DNA from: JARFQW01 sp963842955
GTDB lineage: Bacteria; Pseudomonadota; Gammaproteobacteria; Steroidobacterales; XN24
Direction of reading: 5' to 3'
Length of the DNA stretch: 64,000 nt
NCBI GenBank assembly: GCA_963842955.1
Contig: CAWJIJ010000008.1
Location: forward strand, 186,001-250,000
Part shown: piece after piece, positions 24,608 through 33,734 of the stretch
Numbering within the stretch: the first letter of the stretch is position 1
Layout of the letters: each line of letters opens with the position of its first letter
Translations under genes and position numbers: made by a program
Notes under the pieces: model-generated
Seen by the model: the letters and a program-made list of their open reading frames with translations, nothing else
Told to the model about the DNA's origin: nothing
Databases searched by the model: none

Positions 24608-25014
24608 GCCGCGCGTCACTGGTTTCAGGCTGCTCCGCCGTTGTCAGTGGATCAGCTTTCAGGGCTGATTCACCGGGACAAATTAAATGAATACTCGACC
24701 CTAGCCGGCTGAAATTATGACGTTTTGACTGGTTTTTGGCGGCTGTGGCAGCGCTGTCCTTGCGGCGTCATTCCCGGGGGTCGGCATCGGACTGGTGGGC
24801 GGTGAAGGCTGGCCCCGACCGATCAGTCCCGAAGGCATCCTGTCTTGAGGGATACCCCGGATATTTTTGGCCTGGGGGGCGAGGCTGATGCATGATCAGG
24901 GTTCGCGGGTCGAGGAGGGGGAACTCTGTGAGTCCGACACGAAAACGTGTGCCGACGCTGGGATGGTCTTTTGGCCGGCCCGGTTTCTCGGATCTCAGGT
25001 CTCTGGGTATTGCG
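24608..25014. other. intergenic stretch, no assured gene
   Basis: About 400 bases with an AT-richer patch at 24676-24740 (AAATTAAATGAATACTC). An open frame continues from 24892 into the next gene but shows no sign of conservation before 25015. A promoter for that gene is expected here, but no clear pair of boxes was seen. Confidence 0.4.
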
Positions 25015-25290
25015 ATGCGGGAGGACCTGGCAGAACAGACGCTCCGCGACACCCCCGAACAGTGGCATATTTTTGTTGCCCGGGTGGAGCGCCAAGGGCT
25101 GGCCGAACAATCCGGTCAGGAACCCTTTGCGGGGGAGGGTGCCTGGGGCGACTTCTGGGAAACCTGGATTACCGTGCTGCTGGACGGACACCAGGAAAAC
25201 GCCGAACGCTATATCGCTCACATCCTCGAGTACCGCCGAAGCCTGGGCCTGGATGAGCTCCCGGATGAGATCCTTGCGCTGATTCGGTAG
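25015..25290 (+). CDS. hypothetical protein, small helical
   Basis: 91 residues from ATG 25015 (MREDLAEQTLRDTPEQWHIF), strongly helical and acidic. It has a Trp-rich centre (GAWGDFWETWITVLLDGHQENAERYI) and ends LPDEILALIR. No family was recognised. The frame opens upstream at 24892, so a longer form is possible, but the upstream part is Arg/Pro-rich and looks non-coding. No membrane segment or signal peptide. Confidence 0.55.
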   Translation: MREDLAEQTLRDTPEQWHIFVARVERQGLAEQSGQEPFAGEGAWGDFWETWITVLLDGHQENAERYIAHILEYRRSLGLDELPDEILALIR

Positions 25291-25332
25291 TCGCTCGTAT
25301 GTCGGGCACTGAGTCTTCCGAGCTGACGCAGC

Positions 25333-25360
25333 GATCATTGGCCGGAGATCATCGGCCGGA
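25333..25360 (+). repeat. two tandem 14-base repeats
   Basis: GATCATTGGCCGGA followed immediately by GATCATCGGCCGGA, one mismatch. Located in the gap between the helical protein gene and the YeeE pair. Possibly a local duplication or a tandem protein-binding site. Confidence 0.6.
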
Positions 25361-25488
25361 GACTGGCGCTTTTCCGGTCGCGGATTCGGGCCACCGAGAG
25401 TGCCCCGGGACCTCGGAATGGATCGCTCGACATTCTCCCGGACGCCGCCTAATCTCCATTCAGAGAGACCGATCGCCGATCGGACACG

Positions 25489-25941
25489 GTGCAGGGGAAT
25501 CGCGCCATAGTTATCAGTGGATTTACACCGGGCTCTGCGCTGCTGGGTGGTTCATTCATCGGGCTGGCTGCTGTTCTGCTGATGCGGCTGAACGGCCGCG
25601 TCGCCGGCTTCAGCGGAATTCTAAACGGCGCGATCGCGCGGGTGGCCGACGGTCGTGCCTGGCGCTGGGCGTTTCTGATCGGGACGGTGGCAGCCGGGGC
25701 CCTGTTCCATGCCGCCACGGGTGATCCGCTGACGACGCGGAGCGGCTTTCCGCTGCCCTTATTGATCATCGCCGGTTTCCTGGTCGGTTTCGGGACCCGC
25801 ATTGGCAGTGGCTGCACGAGCGGTCATGGCGTGTGCGGTGTCGCCCGGTTTTCCCTTCGTTCGGTGGTGGCCACCGTGACGTTCGTTGCTTTGGGAATTG
25901 CCGTCGCGAGCCTGGTCGGGGCAGCCGGGTGGTTCTCATGA
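25489..25941 (+). CDS. YeeE/YedE family membrane protein, first half
   Basis: 150-residue inner-membrane protein with about four helices. The family motif GSGCTSGHGVCGVARFSLRS carries the conserved cysteines. YeeE/YedE proteins transport sulfur compounds such as thiosulfate; half-size pairs like this one are common. GTG start at 25489 (MQGNRAIVISGFTPGSALLG). The stop overlaps the ATG of the second-half gene, as usual for these pairs. The substrate cannot be deduced; no arsR-like regulator or sulfurtransferase gene is adjacent. Confidence 0.85.
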   Translation: MQGNRAIVISGFTPGSALLGGSFIGLAAVLLMRLNGRVAGFSGILNGAIARVADGRAWRWAFLIGTVAAGALFHAATGDPLTTRSGFPLPLLIIAGFLVGFGTRIGSGCTSGHGVCGVARFSLRSVVATVTFVALGIAVASLVGAAGWFS

Positions 25942-26379
25942 ACCCGGGCACCGGCCGCGTCGTCACCGGACTGGCCACCGGCCTGCTCTTCGGTCTCGGC
26001 CTGTGCCTGTCCGGGATGGTCAATCCCGAGAAAGTGCTCGCGTTTCTCAACTTGAGCGGTGCGTGGGATCCCAGCCTCGCGCTGGTGATGCTGGCGGCCA
26101 CCGTGGTGGCGACCGTCGGGTATCGCTATGCGACTGCGGGACAAACCCCTGTTCGACGACGTTTTGCATCTACCCACGCGTTCGGATATCGATGCCCAGC
26201 TGATCACCGGATCGGCCATCTTCGGCCTGGGCTGGGGGCTGGCGGGGTATTGCCCGGGACCGGCCATCGCGGCCCTGGGTGGCGGCGGAGAGGAGCCGGT
26301 ATATTTCCTGGCGGCACTCATTGCGGGGAGTCTTGTTGCCTCACCGCTTGCCCATCGGCGGCGCGGCTACGCGGACTGA
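25938..26379 (+). CDS. YeeE/YedE-type second-half membrane protein, frameshifted
   Basis: Partner of the preceding gene. The first part (MNPGTGRVVTGLATGLLFGLGLCLSG...VVATVGYRYA) and the second part (LRDKPLFDDVLHLP...FGLGWGLAGYCPGPAIAALG) are in different frames. The switch lies near 26131-26134, equal to one extra base. Rejoined, it makes about 147 residues with four membrane segments and the hallmark GLGWGLAGYCPGPA with its cysteine. Either a true lesion that would disable the pair or a sequence error. Confidence 0.75.
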
Positions 26380-26691
26380 GGAAGGCCGGCGGGTCGAAAC
26401 CCCCTTACCGTGCCAGGGCCAGCAACTCTTTCCAGCGCGTGTCTTCTTTCAGGGCGTCAGAACCGGCGACAGGTTCATGTGGTTATTGATACCGCTGGAC
26501 CTGTCCTTGGGACGTTGCAGGTATCTCGCTTTGCTCTCTTGAATAGGCCTGCCCAAGCCATCTGCAGGGCCGGCTGCGAGGACCCGGGGGTATGGACCCA
26601 CATCAGGGTTTTCCCGGTTGCGGAAACGGCGGCTCGAATCCGGGCGAGAATCAGGGTAGCTTTCACTTATACCTGGATAACGGAGCCTCAC
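26380..26691. other. intergenic stretch before the aldolase gene, no gene
   Basis: 312 bases with no credible frame. The open frame that reaches from 26410 into the aldolase gene has no conserved sequence before 26692. The promoter for the aldolase gene presumably lies here, but no clear boxes were identified. Confidence 0.4.
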
Positions 26692-27585
26692 GTGAGTCAC
26701 TTTGCCAAGCAGCTGGAAAAAATCCGAACCGCCCCCGGATTCATCGCCGCCCTCGACCAGAGTGGCGGCAGTACCCCGAAGGCACTGGCCCTGTACGGCG
26801 TCACCGAAGATGCCTGGGAGGACGAGGAGGGCATGTTCGATGTGGTGCATGAGATGCGCAAACGCATTGTCATGAGCCCGGCCTTCAACGGCGACCGGAT
26901 TCTCGGCGCCATCCTGTTCGAGAACACGATGGACCGGGAGATCGAGGGGCAGGGGAGTGCCGAATACTTGTGGACCGTAAAGCACGTCGTGCCGTTCCTG
27001 AAGGTCGACAAGGGTCTCGCGGACGAGGACCACGGCGTGCAGCTCATGAAGCCCATTCCCGGGCTGAATGATCTTCTGGCCCGCGCCAGGTCCCACGAGG
27101 TGTTCGGCACCAAGATGCGCTCGGTCATCAAGCAGGCGGATGCGGACGGCATCGAGGCCATCGTCCGCCAGCAGTTCGAGATCGGCCGACAGATAGTCGA
27201 GGCCGGCCTGGTGCCCATCATCGAACCGGAGGTGGACATCCATTGTCCGGACAAGGCGGCCGCCGAGGACCTTCTCAAGACCTGCCTTCTGAAGGAGCTG
27301 GATGCCCTGACGCCGGAGCAGCTCGTGATGCTCAAGCTCACTCTGCCCGAGCAGGACAATCTCTATGCCGACTGCATGGAGCGCGACAGCTGTATCAAGG
27401 TGGTGGCCTTGTCGGGGGGCTACTCGCGAGAGGAGGCCAATGCACGGCTGGCCCGTCAGAAGGGAATGGTCGCCAGTTTCTCCCGGGCGCTTAGCGAAGG
27501 ACTCAATGCTCAACAGTCCGTGCAGGAATTCGACGCCATGCTCGATGCCTCCATCCAGAGTATTTTCGACGCATCGATGACCTGA
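26692..27585 (+). CDS. fda: fructose-bisphosphate aldolase class I
   Basis: Metal-independent aldolase of the bacterial FdaB type, 297 residues, interconverting fructose-1,6-bisphosphate and triose phosphates. Motifs: APGFIAALDQSGGSTPKAL, ILFENTMDREIEG, PFLKVDKGL, PIIEPEVDI and VMLKLTLPE, where the lysine is the expected Schiff-base residue. Start is GTG 26692, six bases after GGAG and beginning MSHFAKQLEKIRTAPGF. The in-frame sequence upstream to 26410 is not conserved. Confidence 0.93.
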   Translation: MSHFAKQLEKIRTAPGFIAALDQSGGSTPKALALYGVTEDAWEDEEGMFDVVHEMRKRIVMSPAFNGDRILGAILFENTMDREIEGQGSAEYLWTVKHVVPFLKVDKGLADEDHGVQLMKPIPGLNDLLARARSHEVFGTKMRSVIKQADADGIEAIVRQQFEIGRQIVEAGLVPIIEPEVDIHCPDKAAAEDLLKTCLLKELDALTPEQLVMLKLTLPEQDNLYADCMERDSCIKVVALSGGYSREEANARLARQKGMVASFSRALSEGLNAQQSVQEFDAMLDASIQSIFDASMT

Positions 27586-27760
27586 CCGTTTCGCCGATTA
27601 TGCATCCCGGATTCCACTAACAGTGCCTGGATCGGAACCCGGCCATGTTGTCTTCACCGGCGCGGTAACGGCAGCGCGAAACACCGTGCGCCTGAGACGG
27701 TATGCCGTCAGAACCTCAGTGGCATTCCGCCTAATCGGACTGACCAGAAGGGGAAGTTCC

Positions 27761-28927
27761 ATGCCAAAGATTCCTCGCCATCCGGATGACGACTACACTT
27801 TCGACGCGGCCCATGGCCGCCAGCGCTTCGTCACCGAGCAGACCGGCGTCGAGCTGACCCACACCAGTCAGTATTCGATTGATCCCGGCGACCTGAAGGG
27901 AAACATCGAGCATTTCACCGGCGTCGTGCAGCTGCCCATCGGCCTGGCGGGACCGCTGAAAGTGAATGGGGAGCACGCACAGGGAGAGTTCTACGTCCCG
28001 ATGGCGACGACCGAGGGGACCCTGGTGGCGAGCTACAACCGCGGTATGCGCCTCACACGGGATGCCGGCGGCATTACGACCACGGTGGTGGATGACGCCA
28101 TGCAGCGCGCGCCCGTGTTCCTGTTTGCGAACGCCCGCGAGGCACGGGACTTCGGCGAGTGGATAGCGGAACATTTCAATGACATCAAGACCGCCGCTGA
28201 GTCCACCACCCATACAGGAAAGCTGCGGGACATCGAACAGTATCCCGCAAGCCGAATGCTGTTCTTGCGGTTCAACTACACCACCGGCGATGCCGCTGGG
28301 CAGAACATGTGCGGTAAAGCCACGCTCGCTGCCTGCCAGTGGATCGCCACGCACTACGACGACCGTCTTCTCGAATACCGCCTTTCCGGCAACATGGATA
28401 CGGACAAGAAACATTCGGCCGTCAACGCACTGCGCTGCCGGGGCAAGAAGGTCGTGGCGGAAATCACCGTACCGGACGCCCTGCTGCGCGAACGAATGCG
28501 TGTGTCTGCCGAGCAGCTGTTTGCTACCCGGTCCGTGTCGCAGCTCGGCTCGCTAATGGCCGGTGCCGTCTTCAATGGCGCGCACCCGGCCAATGGCATC
28601 GCATCCGTGTTTATTGCCACCGGCCAGGACGAGGCCAACGTCGCCGAGTCCCACGCCGCGTTCACCTATGCCGAGCTGACCAGCGGCGGCGACTTTTACT
28701 ACTCGATAACGCTGCCGTCTTTGATCGTTGCCAGCTACGGGGGTGGGACGGGTCTGCCGACCCAGCGCGAGTGCCTGGAGATGCTTGGCTGTTACGGCAA
28801 CGGAAAGGCCCGCAAGCTGGCGGAGATCATCGCCGCAACGGTGCTTTGCGGCGAGCTGTCACTCGGCGCGGCGGTCGTCGCCGGGGAGTGGGTGAGCAGT
28901 CACGAGCAATACGGCCGCAACCGCTGA
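27761..28927 (+). CDS. hydroxymethylglutaryl-CoA reductase, class I-like
   Basis: 388-residue HMG-CoA reductase converting HMG-CoA to mevalonate with NADPH. Class I-type motifs are visible: LPIGLAGPL, ATTEGTLVAS (catalytic Glu), GDAAGQNM, DKKHSAVNALRCRGKKVVAE (catalytic Lys), ATGQDEANVAES (catalytic Asp), YGGGTGLPTQRECLEMLG and a C-terminal SSHEQYGRNR (catalytic His). No membrane anchor. ATG 27761 follows AAGGGGAA. Bacteria mostly use the MEP route, so this gene is unusual and probably acquired horizontally (inference). No other mevalonate-pathway gene is in the window. Confidence 0.85.
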   Translation: MPKIPRHPDDDYTFDAAHGRQRFVTEQTGVELTHTSQYSIDPGDLKGNIEHFTGVVQLPIGLAGPLKVNGEHAQGEFYVPMATTEGTLVASYNRGMRLTRDAGGITTTVVDDAMQRAPVFLFANAREARDFGEWIAEHFNDIKTAAESTTHTGKLRDIEQYPASRMLFLRFNYTTGDAAGQNMCGKATLAACQWIATHYDDRLLEYRLSGNMDTDKKHSAVNALRCRGKKVVAEITVPDALLRERMRVSAEQLFATRSVSQLGSLMAGAVFNGAHPANGIASVFIATGQDEANVAESHAAFTYAELTSGGDFYYSITLPSLIVASYGGGTGLPTQRECLEMLGCYGNGKARKLAEIIAATVLCGELSLGAAVVAGEWVSSHEQYGRNR

Positions 28928-29188
28928 CGCGGTAGACGGCACGACCAGTGAGACCCGGCGGTCCGGATCGGGCCGTTGTCTTGCGGGCGGCTGCTCCCGA
29001 CTCGGACCCGTCACGGACGTTCACATGCATTACCTCCCGGCTTGGCATACGGCCCTCAACAGGTCCAGATTCGCTACATTTTGGGTGATGAACCGTCACT
29101 GGACAGTCGTAGATAGCCACGCCGAGCTTATTCGTGGCTCATGTAGAATCGGCTGCCGCGCGGCATTTACTGATAGAAGGAATTCGAT

Positions 29189-29632
29189 ATGAAGGTTGTT
29201 TCGTTTGTCAGCGTGGTCCTTCTATGCTTCTCCTTATCCGCAAAAAGCGGCGAGCACTTGACGAGTGCAGCAGAGTTAGTTGAGAGCGCAAAAATTGAAT
29301 GCGCGAGATTTGAGGGTGGAAAATTCAATGCAACGGATGAAACGATCACATTGCATGACTTTACGGGCGACGGCAGGCCAGAAGAGCTTGTAGACGCATC
29401 CCAGTTTTCCTGCTCGACATCAGCGTCTATGTGGGGCGGCTCTGGTGGAACGTTGTTGTGGGTACTCGTTGATGGAAAAAAGCACGAGTTTCTTGCACAC
29501 AAATGGCGGATTGTCGATGTAGATGGACAGAAAGTCCTATTGCTCGCAGTACACTCGTCAGAGTGTAGCGATACCGTTGGACCTTGCTACCGAGCACTGG
29601 TATGGAGCGACGGATTCAGGACAATCAGGTAA
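29189..29632 (+). CDS. exported hypothetical protein of atypical base composition
   Basis: 147 residues. N-terminal signal peptide MKVVSFVSVVLLCFSLSAKSG, then a small domain with LHDFTGDGRPEELVDASQFSC, resembling the calcium-type D-x-T-G-D-G-x-P-E repeat of FG-GAP-like proteins. Four later cysteines (FSCS, SSECSD, GPCYR) may form disulfides in the periplasm. The gene is clearly less GC-rich than its neighbours and uses A/T-ending codons, which suggests recent transfer. ATG 29189 follows AGAAGGAA. Family not recognised. Confidence 0.75.
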   Translation: MKVVSFVSVVLLCFSLSAKSGEHLTSAAELVESAKIECARFEGGKFNATDETITLHDFTGDGRPEELVDASQFSCSTSASMWGGSGGTLLWVLVDGKKHEFLAHKWRIVDVDGQKVLLLAVHSSECSDTVGPCYRALVWSDGFRTIR

Positions 29633-29953
29633 AGCTATACTGAATACCCTGCGGATTGCCTCGTCCAAGGCAAGGACGCCCTAAAGGCACTGCAGTGACC
29701 TGTTCCTTCCGTGCCGATGAGTCTAGTTGGGACTTTGTGGAAGGGTTACGGTCCGGTGCGCAACTCTGTGCGTGTCGGTCATACCTGCCATGCTGAACTG
29801 GGGCTCTGATTTTGCCGACACTTGACCAGTGCAAGCAGCGGACGGCTTCGTAAGTCACGCCCCTTACGATCGGCTGCCTCTGGTCGGAAGTGTCGGGAGG
29901 CTACTTCTCGACGGCCGGCCTGCCCCCCAGATCCACGGCTGATTGAGATCGCC
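29633..29953. other. intergenic stretch, no gene
   Basis: About 320 bases between the low-GC gene and the terminator of the beta-propeller gene. Base composition changes back toward the genome average. No convincing frame or repeat was seen. Confidence 0.5.
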
Positions 29954-29984
29954 AAAAAAAACCCGCGACGCATTGCGTCGCGGG
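29954..29984 (-). terminator. rho-independent terminator of the beta-propeller gene
   Basis: On the minus strand: CCCGCGACGC - AAT - GCGTCGCGGG followed by eight T residues. Perfect ten-base stem, three-base loop. It lies about 40 bases past the stop of the gene at 30026-30949. Confidence 0.9.
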
Positions 29985-30025
29985 CCCTCGACGGCCGCCG
30001 GCCCGCACGGGGCCGGGCTGGCCGG

Positions 30026-30949
30026 TTACCTGGCGCCGCCGCCGGGCTTCCGGGTGCTTACATAGACGCCTCCGCTCCCGTAGTAGAGACGCTTGCCGTC
30101 CCACGACAGCGACGGGCGGCTCTCTCCCGCGCCCTGCGTGCTGAATGGCACGGTTTCGCTGAGATTCACGGGAGCCGACCAGGCCTCGTACACCGAGTTC
30201 CGCGTTGCGCTCCAGATGTCGCCGATTCCGTCGCCGTCACGGTTCGAAGCAAACACGATTTCGAGACCATTGCGGCTGACATTCGGCTGCCGGTCGTTGA
30301 TGGCTCCCGGCGTGTTCAATTCCATCACAGCCATGCCCGGACTGAACGAGCCATCCAGGCGCAGGCGGCTCTCGTAGACGTCCTGACCAAGTCCGATTCC
30401 CTCGCCGGTGGAGAAGTAGAGCAGCGTCCCCGCCGCGGTTTTGACGACCGAAGGGCTGAGCTCGAAGCCGTCCGTATTGGGTCCGTCAGGCGCGCAACCC
30501 AGGTTACGTGGCTCACTCCAGGCATCCTGCCCCGGATTGTAGTGGGACGCGTAAATGTCGCTGCCGCCGCAGCCGCCGGCGCGAGTGGAGACGAACAGCA
30601 AGGCGTGGCCCGGCAGGGGTGTCGGGCAGAAATCCAGGACGTCGCCGTCCGCTGTCGGTGGCTTGCTCACGGGATCGTCGACCTTGACGCGGTCGCCGAA
30701 GTTGCCGGCCCTGCCCCTGCGCTCGTAGTAGAAGATATCGAGCGACCCTTCGAACCCCCCTGCGACAAAGAGCTTGTTGCCGTTTCGTGACTCGATGGGA
30801 CACCCCCCCGCCAGGCCGGTCGCGGTGCTCGGACTCCAGCCTGAGAATTGCGGCCCCGCATGGGCCGAGCCCGCAAAACCACCCATAAACGCCAGCGCTG
30901 TCGCCGCGATGCTGCCGCGCAGCATCAGTTTGGTCGGTGCCATATGCAT
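30026..30949 (-). CDS. secreted PD40/TolB-type beta-propeller protein
   Basis: 307-residue exported protein. The signal peptide MHMAPTKLMLRGSIAATALA..GSAHA is probably cleaved after AHA. The mature part is built from WD40-like PD40 blades with repeating motifs such as GNKLFVAGGFEGSLDIFYYER, LLFVSTRAGGCGGSDIYAS, LLYFSTGEGIGLGQDVYES and IVFASNRDGDGIGDIWSA. Such propellers bind proteins or glycans in the periplasm. ATG 30949 or 30943 could start it. It is divergent from the winged-helix/TPR regulator gene with about 240 bases between, so it could be that regulator's target (inference). Confidence 0.8.
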   Translation of the reverse strand: MHMAPTKLMLRGSIAATALAFMGGFAGSAHAGPQFSGWSPSTATGLAGGCPIESRNGNKLFVAGGFEGSLDIFYYERRGRAGNFGDRVKVDDPVSKPPTADGDVLDFCPTPLPGHALLFVSTRAGGCGGSDIYASHYNPGQDAWSEPRNLGCAPDGPNTDGFELSPSVVKTAAGTLLYFSTGEGIGLGQDVYESRLRLDGSFSPGMAVMELNTPGAINDRQPNVSRNGLEIVFASNRDGDGIGDIWSATRNSVYEAWSAPVNLSETVPFSTQGAGESRPSLSWDGKRLYYGSGGVYVSTRKPGGGAR

Positions 30950-31144
30950 CTCTCCTCATCAGGATTTCACCATGAGCGGCAACGGGTCACCGGGATTGCC
31001 GTGTTGCCTTCCCGGAGTCCTCCTCCCTGATGAGAGGCGCAGGACCATTCGCCCTGTGCTGTCCGTCCGCGATGCCGCTCGGATCGCCCGACCGACGCTA
31101 TAGGCTTGCGCGGATCGCGTATCGAAAGTTCAGCGAAATTTCTC

Positions 31145-31170
31145 GTCTAAACTTGTGAAATTGTCTAGAC
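31145..31170 (+). repeat. two direct repeats in the regulator promoter region
   Basis: GTCTAAAC (31145-31152) and GTCTAGAC (31163-31170), 18 bases from start to start, lie just upstream of the winged-helix regulator ATG at 31190. OmpR/CadC-type winged-helix proteins commonly bind direct repeats, so this could be an autoregulatory site. The spacing is wider than the usual 10-11 bases. Confidence 0.4.
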
Positions 31171-31189
31171 CCGACGGAGTAGGACGAAC

Positions 31190-33575
31190 ATGCCGGAGGC
31201 CGAAACGAGGCTCCGCAGGTACCGGTTTGGTGACTTCGTCATCGACGAGCGTCGCGGCGCGCTGCAGCGCAACGGGGAAGACGTGCCGCTGCGGCCCAAG
31301 TCCTGGGAAGTGCTAAGGCATCTCGTTCAGCACCGGGGCGAACTGGTCATGAAACAGGACCTGCTTGCCGCGGTGTGGCGAGACCGGGTGGTCACGGAGG
31401 GCGTGCTGGCCAAGTCGGTGGGGGAAATCCGTCTGGCGCTGGACGACGACGCCCACGACATCGTCCGCACCGTGCCACGGCGCGGCTACCTCTTTGAAGG
31501 CCCGGTCGATTTGGAAGCGATCGAGGATGATCGCCCGAACGGGGAGAGCGCCTCGGCGGAGATTTCCGACGCGGCTGCGGCCACGGACGAGGCCGTGCCG
31601 CAGAGGGCCGGCTTGTCCTCGCAGCGAACAGCGGCCCCGCAGGGGCGGACGGCGCGCGAGTGGCAGCATGGCGCCATGGCGGCGGTGCTGCTGGCCGCGG
31701 TCATCGTCGTGTGGAGCACCACGGTGCGTGACGTCCATCCGCCGCCACCAGCGCGGGAGACGGGGCCGATAGCGCCGCCCGAGCGTTCGATCGCGGTGCT
31801 GCCCTTTATCAACTTGAGTGACGATGCCGATAACGAATACTTCTCCGATGGCATTGCGGAGGAGGTCCTCAATCTGCTCGCGAAGATTCCCGACCTGCGG
31901 GCGATCTCGCGGTCATCTTCCTTTTCTTTAAGAGACAAGGACCTCGACATCCCCACGATTGCCGAGCACCTGAATGCCGCATTCGTACTCGAAGGATCAG
32001 TGCGCAGGTATGGCGACCAGGTCCGCATTACGGCGCAACTCATCGAGGCAAGCTCCGACACGCATCTCTGGTCAGAGACCTATGAGAAAAGGCTCGAGGA
32101 CGTATTCGAGATTCAGGACGAAATCTCCGCCGCCATCGTCGAATCGCTGCGCAACACGATCGATCTCGAGGTCGAAGAATCACCGACAACCACGGCAACA
32201 GGAAACACGGAAGCCCATGATGCCTACCTGAGGGGCCAGTATCTGCTGGCACGGCGCAACGTCAGCGGTGCCTTGCGTGAATTCGAGCAGGCCATATCAC
32301 TCGATCCGAATTACGCGCGCGCTCATGCGCAACTGGCGATTGCCTATCGACTGGGATATCACGACATCAGTTACACCGAATCCGTCGCTAAAGCCGCACT
32401 CCATGCCGAAAAGGCCATGGCGCTCGATTCATCGATCGCCGAAGCGCACGCCGCCGCCGGACAACTTTCGTGGGACGATGAGGATTATCTGGCGGCCTTG
32501 GGGCACTTCGAGAAAGCGATTCAGATCAACCCCAGCTATGCCGACGTTTACACGTGGATGGCCAATATCCTGGACATACGCCTGGGACGCTATGCCGAGG
32601 CCTTTGCAATGCGGGAAAAGGCCGTGCAGCTGGATCCTCTCTCGTTTCCGGCCAGGAGTAATTACACGGACCAGCTGATCAGGCGCGGCAGACTGACCGA
32701 GGCAGACCGGGAGATGGAGAAGCTGGCCTCCATCGCGCCGAGCGGTTACGCCTTTCTTCGCGGTTTGCGGTTGTCGCAGGGAGGCAACTGGGCCGACGGA
32801 GCACTCGGCCTGTTAGATGCACTGCGAGTCGCCCCCGTCTTTCCCCATACGCGGTTTGTTTTGGGCAATTTGTTTGCGTTCATTGGTCTTGAAGAAGAGG
32901 CATTGGCCATCGGGGAAGACACGGAGCCGGGCGTACTGATTTTGTTGGGAGAGCCGCGGCAAGCGGTGGCCGCCGCGCAGGCCGAATCTCGCAGAAGACC
33001 GTGCCAATGACCCGGACTCGCCGGAAAACAGTGACGAACTCGCTCTGGCCTTCGCGAGCGCCGGAGACTACGTTGAGGCACGCCCCCACCTGGAAGCTTT
33101 TTGGCAAGGAGACGCTGACAAGCGGGTGGGCGCCAGTTTCACTATCGATCATGCCGCGGCGCTGATTGCGGTGCGCCGGGCCGCCGGTGAAGAGGACAAC
33201 GTCGCCGAGATCCTGGCGGCAATCAGGGACAACGTGCGCCGCTACAGGGAAACCGGGTTTTCGACGTTCGTCATTGGGGTCAGCCCTGACTACGACGACG
33301 GACTGGCCAGCTATCTGTCGGGTGAGGAGCAACGGGGGCTCGCACTGATCGCCCGGGCGGTCGAAGACGGCCATTTCATACCGCCCAGCGAAGCCTACCT
33401 GCAAGATCTATACGAGCATCCGGACTTCGCCCCGATTCGCGCGATGCAAGAGGCCCGGCAGGCCCGCGAGCGCGAACGGTTCCTCGCCGTGGTCTGCTCC
33501 GAAAATCCGTATGCGGCGGTGTGGCAGCCTGCCGAGGGGACATGTGAACGGTTTGCCGCAGAGGCGAGTCGCTGA
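31190..33575 (+). CDS. CadC-like winged-helix / TolB-like / TPR membrane regulator, frameshifted
   Basis: ToxR/CadC-type transcription regulator. Residues about 10-105 are an OmpR-type winged helix (YRFGDFVIDERRGALQRNG, RPKSWEVLRHLV, VPRRGYLFEG). A membrane helix lies near 165-182 (AMAAVLLAAVIVVWS). A TolB-like N-domain follows (SIAVLPFINLSDDADNEYFSDGIAEEVLNLL), then several TPR repeats to the end. The frame breaks near 32989 after AVAAAQAES. One extra base there separates it from AEDRANDPDSPENSDELALAFASAG and the rest, ending at 33575. Rejoined length is about 795 residues. It probably senses a periplasmic signal through the TPR part. Confidence 0.8.
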
Positions 33576-33734
33576 ATCACCGTGGCCTTTGTCTAGCCCG
33601 CGGCCGCGCAGCATGAACTGGCAGTTTCCGACGCATTTCTGCCGGTCTTATTTTCGCCGAGAGCGGGTTCCCTGACGTATCGAACCGAGAATCCGCAGGC
33701 GCCCCGAGCGAGCATTAGTCTTTGCTACCATCGG

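Noticed and set aside
25299..25724. 141-codon plus-strand open frame before the YeeE pair
   Set aside because: It overlaps the YeeE gene in another frame and has no conserved content.
26380..26420. tRNA-like stretch GGGTCGAAACCCCC
   Set aside because: It looks like a T-arm, but no acceptor stem, D-arm or anticodon arm can be drawn around it.
30026..30949. Propeller protein as a rhombosortase substrate
   Set aside because: Its C terminus STRKPGGGAR lacks the Gly-Gly, hydrophobic helix and basic tail order of GlyGly-CTERM proteins.
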